Origin: Terebella lapidaria
Lineage: Eukaryota; Annelida; Polychaeta; Terebellida; Terebellidae
Assembly: GCA_949152475.1 (NCBI GenBank)
Contig: OX424561.1
Span: 3,162,001-3,226,000, forward strand
Direction of reading: 5' to 3'
Length of the DNA stretch: 64,000 bases
Position numbers and translations under genes: made by a program. This document shows, piece after piece, positions 20,688 to 31,600 of the stretch. The first letter of the stretch is position 1, and every line of letters starts with the position of its first letter. The notes beneath the pieces are model-generated. The model was not told the DNA's origin and did not search any database. It saw only the letters and a list, made by a program, of their open reading frames with translations.

Positions 20688-20798
20688 CTGGTATAAGACT
20701 GGTAGACTTCCGTCGGCCACGCCTTCTCTCTAAGTATTCCGGAGCATTGTGTTGCTTCTTCCCGGAATCCGAGTTCTCCACTCGACTTGTGTCCAAAC
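20688..20798 (-). CDS. PLEKHG1: PLEKHG-type RhoGEF exon 10
   Basis: A 111-nt exon; acceptor TATGCTGCAG|GTTTGG, donor ACCAG|GTAACA, phase 1 to 1. It codes LDTSRVENSDSGKKQ then APEYLERRRGRRKSTSLIP. The APEYLERRR motif followed by a basic patch recurs after the PH domain in the family (recalled, not searched). Confidence 0.88.
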
Positions 20799-21053
20799 CT
20801 GCAGCATAATGACAGCACGTTATGATGGGGCTTTTACACAACAGATCATTTTTCGGTGTCATCATGATAAAATATATATTGTTCCAACCTAAAACGTTAT
20901 GATGGTAAGTTATCACTTATCAGTCATTAACATTCCAACCGTCTTTAAAATGAACAAGAGATATTATTTTGACACATCAGTATAGATTATGTATGTTCCA
21001 TGCTTCACACGATAAAACAGTCACATATTTGGGAATGATCCAAAAGCATGCAC

Positions 21054-21186
21054 CTTCCTCCTCTCGAGATTTGCCGAGCATCATAACAAGCTCCTTGGCT
21101 TTGTCGGGTATCGCTGCGCTGTAGTTCTCAAGGATCAGATGCTTAAGCTCCTGACACCAGCGCCGCTTCTGGTCTAGGCACTTTGA
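21054..21186 (-). CDS. PLEKHG1: PLEKHG-type RhoGEF exon 9 (PH C-terminal helix)
   Basis: A 133-nt exon; acceptor TTGATCAG|TCAAAG, donor GGAAG|GTGCAT, phase 0 to 1. It codes SKCLDQKRRWCQELKHLILE and NYSAAIPDKAKELVMMLG. The QK..W...LK.LILEN..A.IP.KAKE run is the closing PH helix and its conserved extension in this group. Confidence 0.92.
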
Positions 21187-21429
21187 CTGATCAAATAAAA
21201 CATGGGTCCAAATATTAACTCAATAAGCTGAAACGACTCACACAGCTGAAGACCGTGGCTCAAATTAACATGGGTTTCAAATTTTATCACCATTATCATA
21301 AAGATATAAACTTACTTACTGGAATTACATTCATGTGTATGCCACACATTTGATCAGCTTCTATGATTATTGCTACAACATGTACTCTGACAGACCAATC
21401 AAAATCTAGGATCAACACTTTATATTCAC

Positions 21430-21525
21430 CTGTACAGTATACTGTAGACGAGGATTGTCGAAAGGAATCACGTGAAAACTGAGAGGCTCCTTTGGAATGC
21501 TCTCAATCAACATCAGGTTGGAACA
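21430..21525 (-). CDS. PLEKHG1: PLEKHG-type RhoGEF exon 8 (PH domain)
   Basis: A 96-nt exon, phase 0 to 0; acceptor TTCCAACAG|TGTTC, donor GTACAG|GTGAAT. It codes [20 protein letters not shown] then [12 protein letters not shown], the central PH strands. [17 protein letters not shown] is a family-typical run. Confidence 0.92.
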
Positions 21526-21646
21526 CTGTTGGAAAAAAAGACAAATTAGGTCATTTTTGTTGAAAATTTCAGAAAATAATCGAAATATTTCATTATGTGA
21601 TATATGAAATAATAGAAATGATTTTGGTACTTAGATGAAAGCTCAC

Positions 21647-21763
21647 AAGAATTGTGTCTTTGAGGGCGAGTGTTCCGTCTTCCTTGCGCTTTGTGATGAA
21701 AAGTCCTTTCTCGAACAGGAATAAGTGACGCAAGGCTTTGGCACCATACATCCGGAATGAGTC
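21647..21763 (-). CDS. PLEKHG1: PLEKHG-type RhoGEF exon 7 (PH domain)
   Basis: A 117-nt exon, phase 0 to 0; acceptor TTATTTAG|GACTC, donor ATTCTT|GTGAGC. It codes DSFRMYGAKALRHLFLFEKG followed by LFITKRKEDGTLALKDTIL. The R.LFLFEKGLFITKRK segment is the beta-strand core of the PH domain. Confidence 0.92.
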
Positions 21764-21917
21764 CTAAATAATACAGTTAAAAAAGCCATAATTTTTTTTT
21801 AAAAAGTAAAATTTTAGCATCAGATGGTTGTGAATTAAAACTGATTTACGATGTGGTCATATGACTCATACAAATGCTCTTTTCAAAATTTTTATGACAG
21901 ACTGAGAACGAACAAAC

Positions 21918-22118
21918 CTCGAGTACAAGGTCACCGAAGGTCGCGAGGTCGGCTCCCTCCCAGCCGTACAGCACGCTCTGGATCTCCTGCACGTGTACAA
22001 GACGCTCGTGTTTACGTTTCATCTCATTGATCGTGTCGGCCATCTTGGTCATGGACTCCAGTGCCTGCTGTATGATTGTGCGCCCGTCACGCGTCTCGTC
22101 ATAGTTGTTCAGCATGTT
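21918..22118 (-). CDS. PLEKHG1: PLEKHG-type RhoGEF exon 6 (DH end, DH-PH junction)
   Basis: A 201-nt exon, phase 0 to 0; acceptor CCCTTTAG|AACATG, donor CTCGAG|GTTTG. It codes 67 residues starting NMLNNYDETRDG, with INEMKRKHERLVHVQEIQS and DLATFGDLVLE. The MKRKHE...LQEIQS helix and the xDLxxFGDLVLE start of the PH domain are typical of PLEKHG1-3. Confidence 0.93.
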
Positions 22119-22908
22119 CTAAAGGGTTGACATGGAGACAGATTCATAATTATGTGAATCATATGACGATCATTTTGAGAAAAGCAATAGAGGGCTAACA
22201 GATATTCAGAGGAAAGCTATTATTAAGTCCATCTCGTCTTGAATGCTGGAGTTCATTTTCTATCCAATGGATATATAAAGTTTTAGCGTGTTAATGATTT
22301 ATTAGCTGTTCTGAAAACACTGGTAATCTGGTGATGGGGAAAAGTCAGTTTGTATATTGAATTTCTATTGTACGTTGTTTTTATCCTCATAGTAATGATA
22401 CAAACTACAAGTGGACTGCAACTATCAGATATAATATACAGGACTCAAGGATTACCAAGTGAAAGTCTGATGAAATACTAATTCCATGAAAGAGTAATAT
22501 TTCAAGATTAATTTTCACAATAACAAAATGAAAACCCGCTCTCCGGGATGGTTGTTGTTGTATCAGGTATCAGGATTTGATTGCTTGCAGACAATGACAC
22601 GCCCCCTCAATAAGCCAATAGCACATGGTGCCCAGGCACACACCCACATTGGGCTAAGGTTACAGGAATTGAATTTGAGGTGTATACGGCAAATATTAAT
22701 ATGTTGAAATGGATATATCATGTAATATCAGTTCATTAGATGTGAATAAAAAGTTGTATTATTATTCCTGATTAAATCCTGTACACACAGTCCTCAGGTT
22801 GTGATGTTGATAGAGCTTATCCTATATGTTTGTGATTATATTCCAATATGGAGATACATTATTACATCAAATATTGTCTCTTGGATATTCTATCAATTCC
22901 GCACTGAC
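22119..22908 (-). other. RhoGEF intron 5
   Basis: Intron between exons 5 and 6. AT-rich; no feature recognised. Confidence 0.8.
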
Positions 22909-23059
22909 CTGTAACAGTAGATGGTATTTGAGGATGCGCTGGACGGGTTTCAGCAGGTATGAGCCGAGCGGAAGGCCGTGTTGTAGCGCCATCTGCTGGT
23001 GTTTGAAGATATCGGCCTGCACCGGGTCGCACATACAGCGGGTCAGAACCTCCACCGCC
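22909..23059 (-). CDS. PLEKHG1: PLEKHG-type RhoGEF exon 5 (DH conserved region 3)
   Basis: A 151-nt exon; acceptor TCTGACAG|GGCGG, donor TTACAG|GTCAGT, leaving in phase 0. It codes AVEVLTRCM...[36 protein letters not shown] is the most conserved DH helix and forms much of the Rho-binding surface in Dbl proteins (established). Every expected residue of the motif is present, so the exchange domain looks functional. Confidence 0.95.
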
Positions 23060-23329
23060 CTGTCAGATGGACATAACTTATCTAATTGCATGGAATAATG
23101 TATGCGAGTACTTACAGTATTTTGTAATATAGTGAATTTATTATTCACAATTTTTGTATTCATAATCAACCGACTTCGAACAACAAATGACATGTGACCA
23201 ATTGGCGATGAACACTTGTATTCTTGATCAATTCTTGAGTTCAAACTATTCAACTTTTTGAAAACAACAAATTCAAGTTGATCAAATTGTTAATTATTAT
23301 GAGTTTCAAATATTTACAAAGTCTCGTAC

Positions 23330-23446
23330 CGTGGATAGTTGGTGCAGTAGTCTCCATAGACCAGGAATCCCTGGCCATGTTGGACGAAACACTGCGCCAC
23401 TTGGATCGGGTCTGAGCTACACCGCTCCAGGTACAACACAAACTCA
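23330..23446 (-). CDS. PLEKHG1: PLEKHG-type RhoGEF exon 4 (DH domain)
   Basis: A 117-nt exon; acceptor ATTTCAG|TGAGTTT, donor CCACG|GTACGAG, phase 2 on both sides. It codes EFVLYLERCSSDP...CFVQHGQGF...GDYCTNYP. The CFV...Y..YCTNYPR pattern matches the middle of the DH domain of the PLEKHG1-3 group. Confidence 0.92.
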
Positions 23447-24925
23447 CTGAAATATAATGTCATAACAAATTTACAGGATAACCATTTAAATAACCATATA
23501 TTTTTGCTTGAGGTAATGAAAAAGTTACGTATGCATTACCAGAGATATGTCTGTCTTATATATTTCTTTTCATAATACCAATATGTGTACTAAAAGGTTA
23601 CATCTCGGAGCATTTTTGGGGGGCATTTTTTTCGTTCCGATGAGCATTTTTGGGGAGAGTTTTATGAGGGTATCATATTTCCTGGATATCTCATTTGATA
23701 ATACATTTTTTTTGTGTTCATATTGCACAATAGCTCATTTTTTAATTACTTATTCTCTCTTGAGCAAAAATTGCAAAGAACAACAACTTTGCATCACATC
23801 TGGAGTCAATGTGCTGTAAAAAAACAGGAAAAGTTCTTAGCCTTGAGGGGGGAGGGGGCACTTAGCGGCAACCTTATCACAAATCTAACATGTATTCTGG
23901 AGTCTGAACTCCGGCGCAATTCAGAAGAGGGTGGGAACATAACTCAGATGTTGTTTGTGCCAAATCCAGATTTATTTGATCGCCCGTTTCTGATCTTGAG
24001 TGTTTGAACACAAGGGCTAAGTGTGTCGTAACATGATTATTATGTAGTAAATTGTTGGTTGATTTTTTTTTCTTTTCAAAAAAACTTAAAACATATTAAA
24101 AGAACAAAAGAAAGGAATCAGAACCTTTGGAATGTACCTCAAGGGCTATAGATTTCTGTTCGTGAATGACTTTGTGTACAGTAATTAACATCTACATTGG
24201 CTCCAATACTTTTTTTATTTATTGGCTTGAAAAGCTCTGTCTTAAAATTAAAAGCCTTGGAAATAAACCGCAATAAAATTAAAGTAACCACACTTCCGAA
24301 TTCCACCAGTAGATAACCCCATGTACTTCCTGGAAACCTCAGCTATTGTTTATTCTACCGACCATGCATTCATTCACAGAAAAAAAGCTCCCTGATCAAA
24401 ATAGCTGGAGCAGTACGACTGATCAGCAGGTATAATGAGCTAAGTACCTGTCAGTGTTTTTATCTGAGTTGCTTGATTTCCCAGGACCCTCCTGCCAATC
24501 TTCTCTTTCCCTCCCCTCAAATACACCTCAATATCTACCAACAGTGGAGGTAATGGCAGATAACTAGACACATAATCAGCTCAGTGTTATCTCTGCATTG
24601 CTGAGTTAAACAAATCAGCCGCAGGAGCTGAGGGGAATTCGATCTTCATTTACGTGCCACACCTATGTCTTATATAACGAACTTCTTTTCTTTCTCGAGC
24701 GTTATTTTTACATTTCTAGCTTCTAGTACATGTTATGTATACCAAGATCTGTGTGTAGTGCATGGAATCAGGAATGCCATATACTGAGTTCCAAATATCA
24801 ATTTTCTACATATTTCAGCATACAGGGGTGTGAGAATTTGTTTTTTTGTGAGAAAATTTGGGCTGAACATTATGAAGTACCAGAGCTATTGTATGAGCAC
24901 GATGAGGACATTCTCAGTAACACAC
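23447..24925 (-). other. RhoGEF intron 3
   Basis: Intron between exons 3 and 4. It contains a twice-repeated GAGCATTTTTGGGG near 23,607-23,657; otherwise nothing identified. Confidence 0.8.
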
Positions 24926-25026
24926 CTGTTGAACTGGTAGATGTCCTCAATGTTACCAAAGAGTAACATGACGTCCTCATCTGGAATCAGGTGACAGTCC
25001 CTCTTCAGGAGTGTTTGCTGGTAACC
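24926..25026 (-). CDS. PLEKHG1: PLEKHG-type RhoGEF exon 3 (DH domain)
   Basis: A 101-nt exon; acceptor CTGCTGCAG|GGTTACC, donor AACAG|GTGTG, entering in phase 0 and leaving in phase 2. It codes GYQQTLLKRDCHL...LLFGNIEDIYQFN. The LFGNIxDIYxFN segment is a signature of PLEKHG1-3 DH domains and fixes both the identity and the frame of the neighbouring exons. Confidence 0.92.
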
Positions 25027-27289
25027 CTGCAGCAGAGGACGGCAACATGTCAAAATTTGTCATTGTAACACTGTAGTGATAGTTGACTCAGGTCAGTTTC
25101 ATGACAGTATAATGAAACACACACTATAGTATCAAAAACTTCCATCTATTCTTGTAAATAGTAGTGGGTAAATTTTGGTACATTTCGAGTTCCCACGGTC
25201 ACTAAATATCATGAAAATTGGAAATTAGAATAATTTGAATGTTCAATGGAAACTCAATCCCCCAACAGGATTTGCCAAATATTTGTCATGGACAGTGTAA
25301 TTCATCAGGTTTGTTTATCATAGCGGCTGCTCAGTAGCAGTTTTATTACCAGCCCCTTGGAAGGAGCTGTTTGCTGTTGGTAGAGGGCACTGTGATCAGT
25401 TGAAGGTCAGAGAAAATGAGACAAAATTTGAACTGACGGTCTACATGCAGAGTTGGAAAGTTTTTTGTTTACTTTCCTAGGTCATGACCCCACTCTAACT
25501 ATCAGCATACATGCGGTAAATAGCCGTATACTGTTGTCCAGTAACACTGTACTCCTGAGGCTTCCCCCAGTACACCTGATATGTGAAGAGGTCATTGTAG
25601 CTTTGTTTGATCAAAGCAAATTAACCATGGCCACAGCTAAATCAGTGCATGCATTTATAATGATACTGAATATTACAGTAAACTTTGATTTGAACTGAAT
25701 CCTGGAACTAATCAAATATTTGACTTTGAACAAATATGAGTATCCAGACCAAATACTGTGTGTGAAAATTTCATGCTGCAAACATACCATACATGTACAA
25801 TGTTGTTAATGCCAGGCCATGAAACTTCTGCCTTATTTAGAAACTTTCCCTGAAAAATGTACGCTGGACTATATTTTTACACAGTGAGAATTCATGTGAG
25901 CTAACACAATGTTCGTGGGCTGATTATCACATTTGGGTGCGATGGAGAAACCTTCAAGGACTTCCCATCCAAGGGAACTACTAGAAGTGTTATCACCCTC
26001 TAAAGGTCACTCAGTGCTCCCGAGTACAACACAATCAGCGGCTGTTTGTCGGCCCATCGTGGGTGCAAGGATGGACCTGTATCTGCCCTTGTTGTCTTGA
26101 TTGTATTGTGATGACATATTTTGTATTTACGCATGAAAAATATATCGGTATCTATAGATGTAGTTGCAAGTAGAACCAGTAACTTTTCAACTCAACTAGA
26201 AAATTCCCAACCCACAGAACCGACCCACAGCTTGAAGCATCATTCAAATCTTCAATTGTTGATTGAAATTTATATCCATAGCTCCAACTCATTTACATAA
26301 TTTCCATGGTGAGGATCAATTTCTGCCAATTAGGACACAATCGCGGCTGAACAGACTGGGACCTTTTGACTGTGGGGCGAGTCGTGCATTTCACCGAGTG
26401 TGAAAGAACAATATCCTCCAGTGAAATGAAAAACGAGACATGTGTAACGAGAGTGATCCCTTTGACGCGGCCAATGGCTTTCAGTCATGACTTCAAAAAC
26501 TGCTGAGGATCTGCTGATGACTGAGTAAATTGCTGACGAACTTCATGAGAAAATATTTTTGAACAATGTGGAGCAACTTGCAATATCATTTCGATATCAT
26601 ACTGACAGATAATATTCTCCTAGATTAGTTCATTTTTACAAACAGCTTTTACCCCATTCCTTCTAGCTGAACTCCTTCCCTCCCTCCTTCTCACTCTCAA
26701 CCCCCCCCCCCCCACCTACAATTATTACACTCCCACTTTGTGGCAGGTCCCATCACCCAGCACATGTATCCACGGAAACTGGACAATAGAAATCTGTCAA
26801 GTTCAGCCGTGTTCCGGAATAAATGTTCCTCGGAGCGCTCGTTGCCCTGTGCCTGCGAGATCTGCAATAATGCGCCAGAAGGCACAATGAGGTTCTAATC
26901 ACAGTCAGCAGCTGACCATGCATCACACCCAGACAGCAAGGAAGCCAAGACACTCAGAATTTCTCAATTTCCCCTTGATCAGCTGATTTATCAAATCTGT
27001 GACTGAATCAATGTGGCATTTAGTCATAATTTGCCAGTAGGCGCGGACGACAGTCAGATGGTCCAAAGGGCCTCAGTCGGCAGCCGATGATCTGCCCATT
27101 TCTTTGTTTTGAGAAATATATATCGAATATGTACATTGACCTATCAAAATGATTGTCTGTTCTATTTTCGGCCCACCTTCATTCGTTGGATACAATTATA
27201 CATGCTTACATTTATATATGTTCCCGGAAAGAGATCCCACTTTTACTATGATACCATGGGAACAACCTGACCGTCGCCTGTATAAAATC
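25027..27289 (-). other. RhoGEF intron 2, part downstream of the minisatellite
   Basis: Unique-looking intron sequence with a 13-C tract at 26,701-26,713. No exon-like frame with fitting phase was found. Confidence 0.75.
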
Positions 27290-28101
27290 CCTCCTCACCT
27301 GTATGACATCCTCCTCACCTGTATGATATCCCTCCTCACCTGTATGATATCCCTCATCACCTGTGTGATATCCCTCAACAACTGTGTGATATCCTTCCTC
27401 ACATGTATGATATCCCTCCTCACCTGTGTGATATCCCTCGTCACCTGTATGATATCTGTCCTCACCTGTATGATATCCCTCGTCACCTGTGTGATATCCT
27501 TCCTCACCTGTATATCCCTCATCACCTGTGTGATATCCCTCAACACCTGTGTGATATCCTTCCTCACATGTATGATATCCCTCCTCACCTGTGTGATATC
27601 CCTCGTCACCTGTATGATATCTGTCCTCACCTGTATGATATCCCTCGTCACCTGTGTGATATCCTTCCTCACCTGTATGATATCCCTCATCACCTGTATG
27701 ATATCCGTCCTCACCTGTATGATATCCCTCCTCACCTGTATGATATCCCCCTCACCAGTATATCCCTCGTCACCTGTGTGATATCCCTCATCACCTGTAT
27801 GATATCCCTTGTCACCTGTATATCCTTCCTCACCTGTATGATATCCCTCGTCACCTGTATGATATCCCCCTCACCTGTATATCCCTCGTCACCTGTTAAT
27901 ATCCCTCGTCACCTGTGTGATATCCCTCGTCACCTGTATGATATCCCTCGTCACCTGTGTGATATCCCCTCTCACCTGTATGATATCCATCCTCACCTGT
28001 ATGATATCCCTCATCACCTGTGTGATATCCCCCCTCACCTGTATGATATCCCCCCTCACCTGTATGATATCCCTCCTCACCTGTATGATATCCCTCCTCA
28101 C
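27290..28101 (-). repeat. 21-bp minisatellite made of the exon 2 splice donor
   Basis: About 40 tandem copies, mostly 21 bp with some of 18-20 bp. On the gene strand each copy reads GATATCATACAG followed by GTGAGG, GTGACG or GTGATG and a purine-rich spacer. The unit equals the last 15 nt of exon 2 plus the first 6 nt of its intron, so every copy carries a potential 5' splice site. The ten donors from 28,102 to 27,913 are exactly 21 nt apart; the next lies 20 nt further and breaks the frame, and an in-frame TGA follows at 27,889. Long open frames on both strands here are products of the repeat. A copy pattern around 27,391-27,540 recurs at about 27,541-27,700, implying later block duplication. 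Confidence 0.95.
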
Positions 28102-28655
28102 CTGTATGATATCCCTGAGGTCCGCGACATATTTCCTCTCAGTCTCCAGTATCTCAGCCACCACCCGCTCCAGAAGGGACACACTGCTCGAGACATCACA
28201 CAATACAGGCGTATCCATGGTAACTTTGTCTGTCCTCTCATCCACATCCTTGTAACCATGCACATGGGTGCTATGCAGATGATTATTATGTAGGTGGTTG
28301 CCATGGAGATGGTTGCCAAGCACTCTGTCCCCATGGTCATCGACCCAAGTCTCTGCTATCGTCGATCCAGCCGCCACTTTTTTCCGAGGTTGCCGTGGTA
28401 ACGAAGAGGATGACGATGATGAAGTTGAGCTGATGGATAGAGGGCGCTTTTTAGCATCAGCTTCACAGTTAGTACATTCATCTTCCACCGAGGGAGCCAC
28501 CTCCGCCATGGCAATGGGCTCTGCTGTCGCCTCGTGCTGAGGGGGTGGGGCCAGCTCCGGAGGCTTGACCACTGGTGTAGGGGCTGTTGTCGGGGGCCCG
28601 TCGCCAGGGGACATCGCTGGAGTGTCATAGAGCGACATCAAGTCCACCGACGAGC
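28102..28655 (-). CDS. PLEKHG1: PLEKHG-type RhoGEF exon 2, start of DH domain
   Basis: First exon common to all starts. The acceptor is ...TTGTTACAG|GCTCG (enters in phase 1, completing a glycine codon); the family-length donor is ATACAG|GTGAGG, phase 0. It codes 184 residues: a Pro/Ala-rich linker, a polyserine run, a histidine-rich stretch of about 20 residues built from NHLH-type repeats, and then the first DH helix (ERVVAEILETERKYVADL, continuing to RDIIQ). Joining to exon 3 gives RDIIQ-GYQQTLL, which lines up without a gap with vertebrate PLEKHG DH domains, so this donor is the ancestral one. The donor is followed directly by about 40 tandem copies of itself. Confidence 0.9.
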
Positions 28656-31600
28656 CTGTAACAATGAGAAATTGTGAGGTCTCAAACATGGAAATTTTCG
28701 CATCACCTGATGTATCAATGGTGTGTGCCAATTTGAAACAGATAATGAGATAACCTGTCTATCAAAGTAACAATATCCAACATGATACATTAACAAGAAT
28801 TGCTTCCATAGATGACATGAATATCAACTACTGAAAGACAGAATTACAAAGTATGACAGGTTACAATTGTAACAGGACTGCTGAAATGATAGCTGCGACA
28901 CGTCAGACATCGATCTACGAGAATCATCGTCCGTGCGTCCTACACGAGCCAGAAGTTAACAATACCCCAGACAGATCACAGAGAGTGAAACACGAGACAT
29001 ACATGAGAGGCAAATGTCGGCCCGTACAAGACTTGATCCGATTTCTCAACCCAGCGGCTACGCTAATCAGTCTAATATAGATTAATCACCTACAGCACTC
29101 TGGATATCTCTTGACATATGACACTGTCCAAGTTTCATAAGTACATGTCCTTATAACTGTATTGCATTTGTGCATGATGTACATTTATGTACACTACTCA
29201 GTGTCAAAAGACATAATTATGCATATCTTTTTTTTCACCTTCTAAACATTTTTCTAAGGAGTAATTTGTCCTGTATCGAGTTTTATTTGCAGACATACCT
29301 GGATTTCGCTGTCGACTTTTGCCATGGAGCACATTTATATGATAAGATTTATGTCACTAGGCATGCAATATTCCTACAATCTCCGGTCTGACAACTACAA
29401 TTTACCTGGAGTGATATACTTGATATATGACCGTTCTACGATAATTTTCAGCTCCCTACGTGCGCCTTGTTCATGCTATTAATAACACATGTTTGGCAGA
29501 TTGAGGTGTGAGTTGCGCTCGACACTGTAACACTTGAAGTTGTCAGCGCGTACACATAACTGTGAAACAATCGACAGGACAAAACTGGCAACTGTCTGTG
29601 GTCAACAACAGATCATGACATTGTTTGTCACAGCCAGATCTGACAGGACAGAATGAAAACTCAATTAACATTCAGGTAGTAATCCGTATTATTGGATTAT
29701 GCACAGGTACATCAGTATTATGATTTAATATGCAGATCTATTTAAAATACTGGTAATAATGTAACTCATGCATGCTATGTAAGGCCATTCAATATTTTCT
29801 CTGATGTATTGGCCTCACTGTATGGAAATCTTAATTCGTAAAACATATGAATAGACCAAAAGAAACTGAAGTCTAAGAGATAAAATTTTAATTCTCGAAC
29901 AATATTCTTTTGCTTACCAATGGAGTAAAGGCCCAAGTTATCGAATTCGTCACCCACTCATGTTATTTTATCCAAAAATCTTGCATGACACAGATGCAGA
30001 TGCTGGACAGGCATTCGGTAGCCAAACTGTCTACAACAATGTTATATATCGTATAAATGTCTGCTGGCAATTGTTGTATGAACAGTTCCTAGACTGGCTC
30101 AGACAGTGGCGACTGTTGTCCTCAAGACAAAATTGACAATTCACTGATCATCAATCGACTTCCAGTGTGTTTTTCTGCCTAGTTCACTCCTTGCTATAGT
30201 TGTCCCAGCAGCAGCATATACGAGAATAAAGAGTTAAAGAGTCATATTCCTTTGTAAAACCTGCATAGAACGAGATGTAATACGTGTAGTAGTCCATTTC
30301 CTCCAAGAGATTTTTATGAAAGCTTACTTTCATGCAATTGAAGTGTCCTCCATAAAACAGACAAAATGCAACAATCGCACAGCGAAACAATCGACAGCAG
30401 TTTGCGAGTTATTTACTTTGTGGACTCCAGTGGTGCGGTGAAGACGCGCCACAGCCCTCTTGAGACCCGTCAACAGGCCACAGGTATGGAGCCAATGCTC
30501 TCGTGTGTGGTCTCACAAGGAAATCCAATGAACGTGAAAATCTTCCATCATTTCGCGACTTCACAGTGTCACATTTACTGATCAAGTACAAGACCCATCA
30601 TGTTACATCTATGCTGCTTATGTGAATGTTAGCTGCTTTTCTTTCATAAATGCCACCTGCAGAAAAGCTCACCGGTATGTGGATGTTATCAATTTCATCT
30701 ACATTATCATGATTATGTTCAACTAATAGTATCATTCTGTTTTTTGTGGAAGTCACTGTACAAAAGGTTTACCAAGAATGGACATGTACACTCACACAAA
30801 CCCGGCATGCGAATGACAGATCTCGGAAATCGTAACCACTTGAAGTGTCTAATAATAGAACCGCTACAGAATTTACTGAGTGCCATTCAAAAACTAAAAC
30901 TGCAGACCAACCCAGCCCTTGAGATCGAGAGGTATTGACCATAAATTACTGTGAGGCGCACGGTGTGAATGGAAAATAAGATAACACAAAACTTGTGATC
31001 CGTTTTTTTCCTCACGTACATGTAATTATGTCACGAAAAGAAATTTTGAATAGTGCAATATAATTTAAGCCAATATATACAACAAATGTGGTGCTCACTA
31101 CATCTCATAGATATAGAGAATCAACCTATTATAATTATTCTATGTCAGATATATTATTTGCAGTTGTTCCGAGTTATACTTCGTGCAGGTCAACGCACTT
31201 GTCCTGAGACACGTCTATCACAGGTTCTTGTCAGTTTTACGACTGACAGCAGATACGAGGAATTGTCACATTCGACAACCGGGTGGTCACAGCCTCGATA
31301 ATTCGGCAAATATTGATCATGTCTGATGTCTCTAAGTTGCCTACAAGTCACACACTGAACCAACTTGCTTCTTTCGCACAAGGTCGCAATGTTGTAAAAT
31401 AGAACAATTTTTCAAAGAAAAGTTTTTGCTCGGAAAGCAAAGTGTTTTAAAGATAATCGCAACAGAATGTACATTTGGGGATTTGAAACATGAGTCATTC
31501 TCATTGAGAACTCAAATGAAAATTATCCCATATTTAATCTCGAACAACAGACAAATGGTTGAGCTAATCTGCAGTACATTACCCCGGTTCCAAGGACAGA

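Noticed and set aside
27290..28101. CRISPR-like repetitive array
   Set aside because: Head-to-tail units without unique spacers, inside an animal gene.
27149..28293. Long plus-strand open frames through the minisatellite
   Set aside because: They are repeats of a 21-bp unit, which stays open in several frames on both strands; the gene's exon 2 and its donor lie on the minus strand.
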